A program made the position numbers and the translations under genes. A stretch of DNA of 64,000 nucleotides from Nymphaea colorata (Eukaryota > Streptophyta > Magnoliopsida > Nymphaeales > Nymphaeaceae), in assembly GCF_008831285.2 (NCBI RefSeq), contig NC_045140.1:7744505-7808504 (forward strand), given 5' to 3'. Below, piece by piece: positions 43,301-54,355 of this stretch. The notes under the pieces were generated by a model. The model saw only the letters and a program-made list of their open reading frames with translations. It ran no database searches and was not told the origin of the DNA. Positions within the stretch are counted from its first letter, which is position 1, and every line of letters begins with the position of its first letter.

Positions 43301-43650
43301 GCTTACATGTGAATTAATATTAAGCGTGAAGTGAGAAAAACATTATACATTTTTGAGATGTAATGTGCATTAAACTCACATGTGGATCCTAGATCTAGGT
43401 TTGATCTTGAGACCCAATCTAAGTCCAGTTCCAAGAACAATTCTAGATGAAGAATCTAGGTATGGTTAGAATTGGATTGTGCTTTGATATCCAAGATCTG
43501 AATTGAGAATAATGAATCTGGATCTATAAAGATAAACCAGATCTGAGGCTTGCATATGAGATGCAAACATAAAAATAAGACTTGAATATGTGATTTGGAT
43601 TAGAACTATGAAATGAAATCTGAACTATAATGAACACGTTTGAAAACTTA
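40336..43650. other. Gene-poor A/T-rich spacer with degenerate ATCCAAGATC repeats
   Basis: No coding sequence was recognised. From about 41250 to 42000 and again near 43380-43540 there are many degenerate AGATCCAAGATCCAAA-like repeats, the same family as at 47.93-48.44 kb and, inverted, 61.56-62.10 kb. Purine/pyrimidine-rich sequence lies at 42530-43070. Likely old retroelement non-coding sequence. Confidence 0.5.
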
Positions 43651-43986
43651 TGTAGGCTAGTATGTTTTCTTGAGTGCATTGAAGCGAGAATTCTTAGGTT
43701 AAAGGCATGTTTCCTTAGAGGTGCCGTAGTGCAAAATCTTATACCAAAGTGGGTCTGCTTGTGTGTACTGAAGCACAAAATCTTACACTTAAACACAAGA
43801 AAAGTATGCATTTCTATGTTTACTTGGGGGTGCTGATGCTCAAAATCTTATGTCGATGCACGTTTACTTGGAGGAGCTGAAGTGTGAAATCTCTGCATAC
43901 AAGAATTTCAAAACAATAATAAACTGGTAAGTTTACTTGGGTACATTGAAACACAAAAGCTTATGCCAATGCAATGTTTGCTTGTA
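43650..43986. repeat. Degenerate minisatellite, about 6 units of roughly 50 bp
   Basis: Units follow the pattern TGTTTACTTGGGGGTGCTGA then AGCACAAAATCTTATGCC, at about 43655, 43706, 43752, 43815, 43860 and 43928. It ends exactly where copy B of the segmental duplication begins. Confidence 0.7.
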
Positions 43987-44109
43987 GTTGTCTAGGTCTT
44001 TTGAAATTTCCCTATACTTTTTGCATAATATATGATTCATCCCACTTTGGATGTTTATAATGATTTCCTGTAATCCTTTGCTTAACTCAGGCCGCAACAT
44101 GTTATACAG

Positions 44110-44361
44110 GTTGAGAAGGTGAATGATGTTGAAGTTGAAAACTTAAAACATCTTTGTGGACTTGTGGAGAACTGCATAGATAAGACGATACGGTTTGACC
44201 TTGATGAAGATCGAGTTATTGTTTTAAACTACATTAAAGCCAAACTTGCTGCCTCTCAGATTCTTAAAATTAAGCGCCATAGAATACCATCTGTAATGTC
44301 TAATGATCTACTTGACACACAAAAAAGCCAAGAGGAAATTCAAGCTTCATGCACAGGCTGA
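44110..44361 (+). CDS. Duplicate DEG10 terminal exon, intact splice acceptor and stop
   Basis: After an acceptor TTATACAG the exon reads [40 protein letters not shown] and [11 protein letters not shown] before TGA. It keeps the same phase (0) as the first copy at 33591, so splicing from exon 7 (donor after 30178) would give a 557-residue protein. It differs by a 6-bp insertion (extra Ile-Lys before RHRI), Arg-to-Glu and a few other changes, and the stop is TGA, not TAA. No upstream exons accompany it within 43.99 kb, so alone it cannot encode a protease. It is either an alternative terminal exon or a non-functional relic; the lack of stops argues that the duplication is young or under constraint. 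Confidence 0.7.
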   Translation, partial: VEKVNDVEVENLKHLCGLVENCIDKTIRFDLDEDRVIVLNYIKAKLAASQILKIKRHRIPSVMSNDLLDTQKSQEEIQASCTG

Positions 44362-45589
44362 ACTTGTAACATTCTCAGGTTCAGAATCCCTCTCTTTTGC
44401 TTTTGTTTGCATTTAAGTGCATGTGTATGTTTACATTTTGTGGATACTTGTTCCTTGATTACATGATAGTTCAAAACTAAAGCCTGCTTCCGGAGTGTAA
44501 AGATTTACTTCTCTCCTGGCACTCTGATAGGTAGTATTATTCTGTATGCGGGTGCCACTATAGATTTCTTGTGTTTTTTTTTCTCTTGATTGGGCTATAA
44601 GATTTGATTGTCCTGGAACGCTCACCCGTTTGCTTCTTCCCAGTGGTTGGCCCCGGCAAGGTAATGCAATTGGTGTTGGAGATTCTTTTGTGAAAGTCAA
44701 GAGTATGGGAAGCATGCAGAGAGCACTTTCTGGAATATTGCACTTGAAGCTGACCTCTTGCTCTCAACCCAGGGGAGTAGATTAGAGGCTAGTGGAATAT
44801 GTTGATGTGAACTATAATTTATAGGTAACCTATTGTTATTGGAAAATTTTGTATCTCTTATGCCTACCAATTGTTTGCATATTCATTAAATTTTATGCCT
44901 ATCCATTGCTCGGGCATGTGAGTACCCTGCTTTCATGGTGGCGAATATCTACATTCCACTTTATATTGGTTATACCTACCTCTATCTGAAATTATATGTT
45001 TCTTCGTATTTTTTAAGGAAATTTTTAAAACTGCACCCAAAGAATGGGCCACAATAAAAAACACAGTTTTTTTTTTGTGTATGTTAGATTTTTTAGGAAA
45101 ATTTTATGAATTCATTCGGTTCCATGCCTCAGCCAGAATTGAGGTGATCGGGCTGGGTACCTGGTACCCTGCCTACTAGACTCAAGCCTGGGCCCGGCCA
45201 GAGAAATGGGTATGGGGCTATTTCAATTTGGCCTGATTTGGCCCAAAAGGTTTATATATATATATATATATATGATCATGTATATTTTATTATGATTAAT
45301 TATATTTGTGTATTATTTTATATTAAAATATTAAAAAAAATATTTTTTAACCGGGCCGGGCTTGGGTCTCGGGTGTCGAGCTGGGCTCGGGCCGAGCCCA
45401 ACTCATTATCGAGCCGGCCCAATGTCCAGGCCTAATGACAATTAGGTTTTCTCATTGCTTATATATGGATTGTAGAATGAATCAATGGTTAACCTCATAT
45501 TATAATTTACAGACATGCTCATTGACAATAATCTTATGCATAAATTGCCACTTGAACTTTTAATCGTTAGAGAGTTTACACTGCTGCAA

Positions 45590-46935
45590 CTTTAACACCC
45601 CCTCAAACGGAGCATAGAGATTGACAATGCTTAATTTGCACCTTAAATTTTGAAACTGATCCTTTGCCAAAGCATTTGTAAATGAGTCTGCAACATGTTC
45701 ATGTGAAGCAATATATCTGGTTGAAACAGTGCCATCTTCAGCAAGTCATGAACCAAATGGCAATCCAATTCTGCATGTCTGGTAAGCTCATGTAGAATTG
45801 GATTTGATGCAATCTGAATAGCTGACCTGTTGTTGCATAGAAGTTGAACTAAAGATGAATTATCAACCTGAAAGTTAAGGTGAAGAATTTGTAGCCATAA
45901 AATCTCAGAGCATGTGTTTCCCATAGACCTGTATTCGGCTTCCGCTGATGTTTGTGAAGCAGTTGCTTGTTTCTCAGTCTTGTATGAGACCAAACTGCTG
46001 TTAATGTAAAATGAGACCAAACTGCTGTTAAAGTAAATATGAGACCAAACTGCTGTTCAAGTAAATATGAGAGCCAACTGATCTCCTTGTGTTACTGCTG
46101 TTCAAGTAAATATTAGATCCAATTGATCTCCTTCAGTTACTGCTGTTCAAGTAAATATGAGATCCAACTGATCTCCTTGAGTTTTACATGCTACAAAATC
46201 AACGTTACAATATGACCTAAGTTTTAAATTGCTACCTCCAGGAAAAAAGAGTTCTTGACCTGGTTCCATCTCACTCTTAGAGCTGCTTTATAATGAATCA
46301 TTCTTGGGTGCTTCATATGACGACTAAGAGCATGAACAACAAATGTAATTTCAGGCCCAGTTATGGTTAAGTATATAAGGCGCCCTATTATACAGTGATA
46401 TTAAGTTGGATCATTTGACAGTTCTCCATCTGAGGTTGAAAGTGTTTGTTTATACTCCATTGGTGTGTCACATGGTTGTGCATGAATTAGACCTACCTCA
46501 TCAAGAATGTCACATGTATATTTATGTTGTGACAAATAAATCTCTTTGGCTGATCTAGCAAGTTAAAGTCCCATAAAATGCCTAAGTTCCCCCAAATCAT
46601 TCATAGGAAAATGCTTGCCAAAAATATCTTTTGAATTCTTCAATATTAAAAAGACTTTCCGACTACTATGAGATCATCTACATACACCAACACAGTCATA
46701 TAAACCCCTTTTTGCATATAAGTAAATGGTGAGTAGCCACATTTGGATTGAACAAAGCCATAAGCAATGAGTGCAGTAGAAAATTTTGTGTACCAATTTC
46801 GATGGACCTACTTGAGGCCATAAAGAGACTTTTTTTATGGCTAGACATATCCTCTTGATCTCCAATTTCTCCCTTCCAACTGGGGCATCTTTTTCTTTCT
46901 CTCTTATTCTAATAAATGAGCAACAATGATGCGCA
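45590..46935 (-). pseudogene. Copia RT/RNase H remnant in copy B
   Basis: Same element as in copy A and nearly identical, but retaining about 105 bp (45720-45825) lost from copy A, so its RNase H frame reads through TSAEAEYRSMGNTCSEILWL, LLCNNRSAIQIASNPILHEL and TRHAELDCHLVHDLLK. The VYVDDLIVV box lies near 46660-46690. Dead by deletion and stops. Confidence 0.85.
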
Positions 46936-47569
46936 CCAATTTCAAAGAAAATTAAAAAAAAAAAATTCAAAGAACTTCCACAAAAGGTAATTACATCTTT
47001 CAAATCTTAAAATTCTCACCCCTAAGAAAGATGGATTGTTAGAGCTTTAAAATGCAACGTTTTTGCATTATGTTTGATTCCTGGTGCAGGAAATAGTGCA
47101 ACTAGCACCAAAGATAAAAATCTCATTGCATGTTGTAAACTGAAATGCATTAGTCTAAACTTTTTTGGTTAAACCACAGAGAAAAGATTGCGTCAACAAG
47201 TTCATTTTTAGATGTATCTCTCATGTTTTATTTAGAAGAAATGATGCATTTGGTTATTAATTTCTAACATCAGCGTATGTTTTCTTACAAATGGAAAACC
47301 ATTGGCTCAGACTACGTAAAAACTTGATGATGAAAAGCTTAAACTTTTTAGTTAGCCAAATTCAGTTAAAGATGTAGTTTTATAGTTAAAGACGTAGTTT
47401 TAATTAGCGATAGGCAATTAAAAATGGCATCTATAGGTCAGATTGGGCTGAAAACATTTGTTATGATTTAATGCTGGGGCCTAACAAAAAGGAGTCAGAG
47501 ATAAAGTGCATTTTCCTGTAGAGCAAATAAATATATCACGTCGTGTGATTAAAAAAATGCAAAATCTTG

Positions 47570-47890
47570 TGATTAATGAGTCATAAGTGTATTATGTTGA
47601 TTTATCAATTCCTTCCATTAGCCTTACAAAGATCTTTGTCAAAGAAAGTAAGTGCAATATTGATTGAATTTTCCAGTTTTTCCAAGGAATCATGTACAAA
47701 AGTTGGAAAAGAAAATGATTTAAAGCATTTAGGATCAGATTATGCTGATATTATGCCATATGGAAAGGATTTTTCCTCCACCATCCTTTGATATCATGAT
47801 CCACTTCCTATTCACTTAACTCATGAAGTAGTATTAAGTGGGTTTGTACAATACCATTGGATATATCCCATCGAAAGGTGTTTGACTATC
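47570..47890 (+). pseudogene. CACTA transposon DUF4218 remnant, left arm
   Basis: The frame reads LPLALQRSLSKKVSAILIEF, KENDLKHLGSDYADIM, and after a frame change PPPSFDIMIHFL, LTHEVVLSGFVQ and WIYPIERCL. Plant CACTA (En/Spm) elements encode a DUF4218 domain with the signature LP.ALR..L.K.V...I..L..FF, ...LE..FPPSFFDIM.HL..HL, and ..RWMYPIER; the order and spacing here agree. It is short, has a stop (TGA after STIL) and frame change, and lacks the TNP2 transposase. Confidence 0.7.
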
Positions 47891-47929
47891 AACTATATTT
47901 TTGCAGTTATTTGGATCTAATTTCAGACT

Positions 47930-48440
47930 TTGGGCCCAAAGCCCAATCTCAATTTAGACTAATTTTATAATTCAAATCAGGATCCAGTCCAAAAAACTCA
48001 TATAGAAGCCTAAAGCAGATCCATTGATCCAAATCCAGATCCAAATCCCAGCTCCACATCCAAATCTAAATCCTAAAACATGAAACATAACAGAACTTTA
48101 GATCCACACCTTGATCTAAATCTCAATTATGGACTAATTTGATCCCAATTTGTGCCTTCAATCCAATTCAGATCTGATCCAGATCCAAGATCCAAACTTT
48201 AGATCCATATCCTTGTTTGGTTATAAATTCTTAACTTAGATCCAATTCCTTCGTTTTACCTGAATTCATGTGTTGTTTGAGGTTTAGATCCCAAATCTAA
48301 ATGTTAGATCCAAATTTGAGATCTAAATTTAAATTTAAATATAATATTTTTATCCATTCTAAGCTCTTAATCCAAATCCAGATCCAAATCAGAGACCAAG
48401 TTCCATTTTTAGATTCGAATCCAAGTCACAGATCATTCGT
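47930..48440. repeat. Degenerate GATCCAAAT(C) repeat, left arm (right-arm copy 61560-62100)
   Basis: Many imperfect units of GATCCAAATCCAGATCCAAA with variants. The inverted arm holds TTGGATCTGGATTTGGATC. Probably non-coding retroelement sequence; no frame is conserved. Confidence 0.6.
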
Positions 48441-48719
48441 AACCCAAGTATCGAGGCGTTACGATCATTTTTCAAATACCAATAAATTTTAATTCAAAAT
48501 TCCCAATATACCATTGATTTTTGAAAATATAATTGAATATTCTAAAAAAACCTTGATTTGATCAAAATACAATTTAATTTTCTGGAAATACCCTTGTTTT
48601 TTAATAAATTTTTTCAAATACCCTTCGTGGGACCAATAACCAACTCGACAGGCTGACCAAGCATGACCAAGCACCGCCATGGTCCAGGCCTAGGAGGGCA
48701 GCATGCCCTTAGTGCGGTC

Positions 48720-51220
48720 AACCTATTTTTGGGTAGATTTAAATCTTTTAATGTTTTAAGTTATTTTTAAGCCAATAATGACTAATTAATGGCTAATTTT
48801 ATTTTGAAAAAAAATCACAATCCCCTTGAGCTTCCTTCATCTATAAATACCTCTTCATTTCTCTCATTTACCTATCATGTTTTAAAAGCTTTAAACCTTC
48901 TCTCATCTTTTAGATTTCTTGTTCTTCTCATCCTTTTCCTCTTTTTCTTTTACATTTTTCTTGCTTGCCTCTCTTCATTATCAACTTCAAACATTCATTT
49001 CCAAAAAGAGACCTTGGAGGAGCTTATAAAGGACTCTTGAAAAGCATGTGCAACCCGTTGGAGCCACTATCAAGGAATTCTCTTTGCCGAAAAGATCTAA
49101 AAGGCCACCTTTTACATTAAATTTTTTTTTAAAGGTATTTATAACTTTTCTTTCTACAATTTTGTTGCCCCTTTTTTTTTTTATTTTTTTATAACAAGCC
49201 GATGAAGGCCTTGAATCTCTCTAGAGCTTTGAATACTCTTTGAAGCTTTGGGAGCATGACCAAGACTAATGTTTAATTCATTTTCTATTTTGATTAGAAT
49301 TTTTTCTCTCTTTTAACTTATCTTTTATCAGTTAACTCTTTTTTTCATTTCTTTTAACTTTTTTTTTTATCTCATTTAAACTTGCTTTCTCTCATTTTAA
49401 CTTTTCTCTTTTTCATTTTAACTTCTTTTGCAGTCATTCTTTACTTTTTTTTTCATTTTAATATTTATTTCTCATTCTTAACTTTCTTCTTGCGTTTTAA
49501 CTTATGTTTCTTTCATTTTAATTTCTCGTGTATATTTCTTTCTTTTTATTGCTCTTTTCATTTCTCTCTCCTTTTAATTTTTCCTCTTTCAAATCTCTCT
49601 CTGTCTCTCCTTATCAGTATTTCTCTCATATTTATTTTCATTTTTTTCTTTCCCTCTTTTAATTTCTATCTATCTATTTTCACTCTCTCGTTTGATTGTT
49701 TGTGGATATGCATTATAATGTGAGGATTTGGGGTTGATTATTTTTTTATTTTCATCATTTTGAAGTTGGGACATGTCTAACCCCAAGAACATCTAAACAA
49801 ACTTGATGTACAAGTTAATTTGCATTGAGCATGTCATTTTCGATTTTTTAAATTGTAAATTATCTTTCACATTTTCCTAAACATTCATTTCTTTCTAGCC
49901 TTCCTTGGCCTACTTATATTTAAGTGACTCGGTAGATGAGATTTTACCTTTATTGATTTCTAACAAATGTTTCTTCTTCATTGTTCAATAGATATATGTT
50001 ATGGTAAGAATAACTTATTTTATTCTTAAGCATATAGAATTGATGTAATCATCATTTTTGGAATTCCTGAATGCTCACACGCACGCGACTCTAAGAAATT
50101 TAGGTGAGACAAGATCAAACCATAATAAAGTGATAATTGAATTAAGGCAAAATCTTGAAATTTTCTTAAGATTCAAAAGAAACACTCTTACAAATTCTAA
50201 TATTTTTTTTTGTTTCAAATATCAAATCTTGATTTTTTTAATATATTGTTTTGATTTTCAAATCTTTATAATATTACAAAATTCTTCGCTTTGGCCCTAT
50301 AATGAACAAGAACAATGGTGGTCGTTCATTTATTTTGATATATTATCTTTCAAACAAAACTTGAAAGTTTGCTTTTGCAAAGCATGATAAGTTGAAGCTC
50401 TGATTTGCGAAACAAGTAATTTACAAGTGTGTTTCTAATCATATTTTCTTTTGAAAACTTCCATTTTCAAAAACTATCTTTCCAATATGAGTTATTTTCA
50501 TTTGAGTTCTAGTGATAATATTTAAAGAACTCAAATGATCTTACAAGTATTTCTTTTAAACAATTTGGTTTTTATACTATTTATTTATTCCAACAATTCA
50601 ATCACAAGTTCATAAAATTACTAATTCATTAACCCTTAAGACCATAGTTCTAGACATGATGGCACTACTTTTTAAATCAAACTATAGTTTAATTAAATTT
50701 GTCTTAATATTTAAAAATTTTATTTAGACTTGAGCATGCATGCATATGAGATTTAGGATAATATTTCATATATCAGAATGTGCAAAACAAAGCTTAGTTC
50801 TTCGTATGGTTACCTCTAATAAAGGCATTGGAAACGTCCAGACTTCATACCAATGGACGAGTTCCTTTCTCTTTCATTCCAAAATAAAATCACATTTTTA
50901 TGAAGCACTTTAAAAACCAAACAATTTTGGGATGCAAACAGGCAATCGTGATTAATGCCTTGGACCGATTGAACCAAGCCCACTTTGAATTAGGCCGCGC
51001 AGCCCCATGCCCATCCCAAGCAAGAAGTAGACAAAGGGGATCATAGGAAAGACACATATATATATAGAATAATAAAATCTGTTACATAGTCATGAAGCAA
51101 AGGAGAAAGTCCAACAACATAAAGAACCAATGCAGTACATATGTGGTGCTAAGTCTGAACAACTTAACACATTATTTATTATATAAGTATAATTTTCAAC
51201 ATGCAAGCAATGCTGGCTAC
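48720..51220. other. Left-arm A/T-rich block, no gene recognised
   Basis: T-rich low-complexity sequence at 49130-49720 produces long Phe/Leu/Ser-rich open frames that are compositional artefacts. A frame of 109 codons at 50058-50387 is identical in both arms (59332-59661 on the minus strand) but has no recognisable domain and low-complexity hydrophobic content; identity reflects recent duplication rather than selection. Confidence 0.4.
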
Positions 51221-51269
51221 TTCTTATTGTAGGCTTACAGCTTCAGCCGCTATTAGTATAGGGATTTGA

Positions 51270-51689
51270 CTAATGCAGGTTATGAGCAGGCACAAAGTAA
51301 CCAAAGCTGAGGACTGGTGGCTTTCCATGGCGTGCTGCATCTTCCATAACTTGGCTCTTGTAAAACTCGGGATTGTGGCGGTGAGGGGGAAGAGCCTTAA
51401 TGAGCAGCCTATAGCTGTAGTGCCCAGGGGCACGCTCTAATTTCTCTGCATCGATGACATGCAGAAAATAGAGGCGGGCATGGTTTTGCTTGTTGTGCAT
51501 ATCTACGGCAGATTTGCCCAATTCTTGAATGTGGTGATCCTTCTCGGCATGGGGAACATGAACCCAGCGGGGCTCTGGACGACGATGATCATGATTATCA
51601 TGATGGCCATCCTGGTGAGCAGTGGCCAGCAAGGCCATTGCTGCAAAGCAAGTCATAGAGAGCAGGAGAAATGGAAGGAGACGACCCAT
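51270..51689 (-). CDS. Secreted His-rich cystatin-like protein, type II
   Basis: A single exon, 139 codons. Residues 1-24 form a signal peptide (MGRLLPFLLLSMTCFAAMAL, cleavage likely after ATA). A His-rich segment follows (HQDGHHDNHDHRRPEPRW), then a cystatin-like fold: IQELGKSAVDMHNK matches the plant cystatin LARFAV-like helix signature except that the aromatic position is Ser; RLYFLHVIDAEK fits the first strand; ERAPGHYSYRLLIKA occupies the place of the QVVAG loop and following strand, but lacks Gln-Val-Val; no PW loop is seen. Phytocystatins inhibit papain-type proteases through the QxVxG loop and W residue, so inhibitory activity is doubtful. TATA box CTTATAAATG lies at 51806-51815, 117 bp before the ATG. 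It is divergent to the type I gene started at 53162. Function unknown; cystatin relationship is by motif only. Confidence 0.75.
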   Translation of the reverse strand: MGRLLPFLLLSMTCFAAMALLATAHQDGHHDNHDHRRPEPRWVHVPHAEKDHHIQELGKSAVDMHNKQNHARLYFLHVIDAEKLERAPGHYSYRLLIKALPPHRHNPEFYKSQVMEDAARHGKPPVLSFGYFVPAHNLH

Positions 51690-51805
51690 GGCGATAGTGG
51701 ACGGGTGATGTTGGGAGGGTTGTGGAGCTAGAGCTTGGAAGAAAGCTAGCTCTGGTTATGATGAAGTAGTAGTACCGATGGGTAAGGGTCCTTGGACAAA
51801 ACTCC

Positions 51806-51815
51806 CATTTATAAG
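51806..51815 (-). promoter_or_regulatory. TATA box of the left-arm type II gene
   Basis: CTTATAAATG on the minus strand, 117 bp upstream of the ATG at 51689. The same box stands at the same distance before the right-arm copy. Confidence 0.65.
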
Positions 51816-51932
51816 CGCGGCCAGGGAGGCACACAGGGATCATAGCTGGTCATGAATTTTCATTTACTTATCTGAAGGAGCCAAATTAAAGGAATTATTA
51901 GAAGGCATATAGTTCTACAACATGTATCCTTG

Positions 51933-51950
51933 GGCGACGCAGTCAATGGT
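51933..51950 (-). promoter_or_regulatory. Conserved 18-bp element with W-box core, type II promoter
   Basis: ACCATTGACTGCGTCGCC on the minus strand, about 244 bp upstream of the ATG. The identical element occurs in the type I promoters at 52877 and 56813 and in the other type II promoter at 57767. TTGAC is the core of WRKY-factor binding sites. Confidence 0.6.
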
Positions 51951-52876
51951 AAACACTACGAAATGGCTTGCACGTCTATTCTCGCTCATCTCAAGATATC
52001 CCTAACCTTGAGGCTTTTGATTTTAAACGTTTATCTTCCTAAGCTTGAGACTTTTGATTTTAAAACTTATCCTCCTGTTAAGCAATACGACTAATCCGAA
52101 CCTTTAGTGGGCATTGTTTCGTTTAGGTCTCAACATTAATTATTGTAGCATGCTCCATTTAGATTACATCGCAAATTGTTAACGTGATTCTTATTCTACT
52201 TCTCTTCCACTTTCTTTAACGTGCTTAGATTTGTGATGTTCACGTTGTATCCCTTTGAAAGGAGCGTCCTGTTTTCCGATGCTACCCTGGTGGGAGGAAT
52301 GACAGTCCTTTTACCTGTACGCGCCACCAATTGCCATGGCGAACACGGAATTCAATGACCTATACATTCATTCCTGATTATAAGTGGACTTTCATGCATT
52401 ATTGCCGTTTATAACAGAACCCATATATGAAGAGGCAAAGCAGGTCCACTTATTGACCAAATTAATTGCCCTCAGTAGAGAGTTTAAAGCCAATGAACTG
52501 AATAAGCGGCATCAATATTTTACATTATATGCGGCGGAGTACAGGCACAGTTCCTTTCTTCTAAAACGCAATGCTTCCACCAGCAGTGCTGCTTCGGAAA
52601 ACAGGACGCCAGTAAGAAAAGAAGACAAGAAAGGACGTGGATGTCACAAATTTGAAGCATGTTAAACAATGTAGAGGAAAAAAATATAACATAATAATCA
52701 GTGCACGTTGCGCGATGTCATCAAAATGGAACAAGACAAAAATATTATTGAGTTTATTGGGAATTCAAGGAGCCTGAACATTTAAACTCAAATGTCTGAC
52801 GAGTAATATATAAATATATCTCTCTCTGAGTGGTCCAGAGATCGAGAACCAACATGCAGAACATGTCTCAGTATAT

Positions 52877-52894
52877 ACCATTGACTGCGTCGCC
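52877..52894 (+). promoter_or_regulatory. Conserved 18-bp element with W-box core, type I promoter (left arm)
   Basis: ACCATTGACTGCGTCGCC, 268 bp before the ATG at 53162, in a promoter that otherwise differs from the type II promoters. Confidence 0.6.
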
Positions 52895-53018
52895 TCTAGC
52901 GTACATGACCCAAACTATGTCTTCATCTTCAATTTTTTTTCCCCCTTCACTTAATTTGGGTCAATTCCTTCATAGAAACATACAAGATCACCAGCCAGGC
53001 GAGCGCGTTGTTGTTGGC

Positions 53019-53028
53019 CTATAAATAG
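53019..53028 (+). promoter_or_regulatory. TATA box of the gap-truncated type I gene
   Basis: CTATAAATAG, 134 bp before the ATG at 53162; identical box at 56678-56687 before the complete type I gene. Confidence 0.65.
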
Positions 53029-53161
53029 CCAAGGACTTACAAATCAATACCCTACTACTTCTTCGTAGCCAAAGCAAGATTTCTTCCTCTCCACAAGCTT
53101 GGTTAATAACTTATTGCGATCTCCGTGAAAGCTGCCACCAATATCCCCGTCCACTATCACC

Positions 53162-53182
53162 ATGGGTCGTCTTCTTCCATTG
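53162..53182 (+). CDS. Type I cystatin-like gene, cut off by assembly gap after seven codons
   Basis: ATGGGTCGTCTTCTTCCATT encodes MGRLLP and the start of the next codon before the N run. Promoter, TATA box and 5' leader upstream match the complete copy at 56120-56542. The remainder is missing from the assembly rather than demonstrably from the genome. Confidence 0.75.
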
Positions 53183-53282
53183 NNNNNNNNNNNNNNNNNN
53201 NNNNNNNNNNNNNNNNNNNNNNNNNNNNNNNNNNNNNNNNNNNNNNNNNNNNNNNNNNNNNNNNNNNNNNNNNNNNNNNNNN
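53183..53282. other. Assembly gap, exactly 100 N
   Basis: A run of 100 N, the conventional length for a gap of unknown size. The flanking sequences are not contiguous parts of one known unit: left is the start of a type I gene, right (53283) is 158 bp of arm sequence. Confidence 0.98.
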
Positions 53283-53440
53283 AATAAAACATGAGAGATA
53301 CATCTAAAAATTAACTTGTTGACGCAATCTTTCTCTGTGGTTTAACCAAAAAAGTTTAGACTAATGCATTTCAGTTTACAACATGCAATGAGATTTTTAT
53401 CTTTTGGTGTAGTTGCACTATTTCCTGCACCAGGAATCAA
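53283..53440 (-). repeat. 158-bp piece of arm sequence next to the gap
   Basis: Direct match to 62782-62940 and inverse match to about 47085-47245. It adjoins type I gene 3' flank at 53441 (CAGGAATCAA then GGGCAAAGGC). Read on the minus strand it looks like the start of another repeat unit after the end of the previous one. Confidence 0.85.
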
Positions 53441-54298
53441 GGGCAAAGGCCAAACCATCTGTATATCTGCAACATATTTTTCATGTCAATCATTAGCAAT
53501 ATGTCATCATACTGAAATCGTCAACATATGAGCTAAATATATGGCTAACGCATGTATATAAATTTATTTCCATTACAAGTAATGTCTTGCTATATGCTTG
53601 TAATATGAAATTGCATTTTCTTTATCTCCAGACATCGATTGTGGATACTGGCATTTTCAGACAATTACATTCCATTTCCGATTTCAGCACCTCCTTGCTT
53701 AGCACTAGACACTAAGCATTGCTGTTTCTCTCATTACACCAGTTTTTTTTCGCTCACCATCTTAGATTTGATACTGTATTTGTGGACCCGTTCTGTAGGA
53801 TTATGAGAGAAGGCAAAAGTTAACTTCCAAATTAAAGAGAATAGATTTTAGATTTTTTAAACTGCAATATTGTGGTATGCTTTTGGTGGTACAATTAGCT
53901 GTCATATTTCAACTAGAATTTTGAGGGCATATTGATATACTTGCGATTTGAAATTCAAATTACATTTATATTTGTATTTTGAGAAAATGGAGAGTTTGAA
54001 TTCGCTTGTTTTGACTCCCCTTAGAAGCGACTATGGATGGCATCCTAGGTTCGCGTACTAGTTGATGGGAAGGCATGCTGTCGATAGATTTCATAGGTGT
54101 AATGTTTGAATTGCTTAAGTGCGACTAAATGTATGACGTTTAGGCTGATAATTGATTGAATGGTATTTATAACACTTACGATGACAATGGGATGCAAAAT
54201 TGAGATTTATAGGATGTTAAAATTCTTGCGTAAGTGAAACTATAATATATTATGGTTGATACATTGTTCATGGCTATATATAATACATACATATATAT

Positions 54299-54355
<57 letters not shown>

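Larger units (their letters stand above)
43987..46942 (+). repeat. Segmental duplication, copy B (second terminal exon plus Copia fragment)
   Basis: Direct-orientation copy of 33469-36358. It starts directly after a degenerate minisatellite and ends at GATGCGCACCA, where copy A switches to cystatin-like sequence while copy B continues into the left arm of the inverted repeat. Confidence 0.9.
46737..53182 (+). repeat. Left arm of a large inverted repeat
   Basis: The stretch up to the gap is the reverse complement of 56522-64000, with scattered substitutions and two large length differences: about 700 bp of Copia and about 320 bp of minisatellite present only in the right arm. Content in order: Copia fragment, CACTA DUF4218 remnant, GATCCAAAT repeats, T-rich block, cystatin-like type II gene, shared promoter region, and start of a type I gene. 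The arm may begin further left, since the right arm runs off the window. Confidence 0.9.

Noticed and set aside
49382-49723. 113-codon Phe/Leu-rich hydrophobic frame
   Set aside because: It is a T-rich low-complexity stretch; the inverted copy has length changes that break the frame.
50058-50387. 109-codon frame identical in both arms
   Set aside because: Identity comes from the recent duplication; the content is low-complexity and no family was recognised.
52384-52665. 93-codon frame between the divergent cystatin-like genes
   Set aside because: The inverted copy near 57060-57340 carries an extra base that breaks the frame, so it is not conserved.
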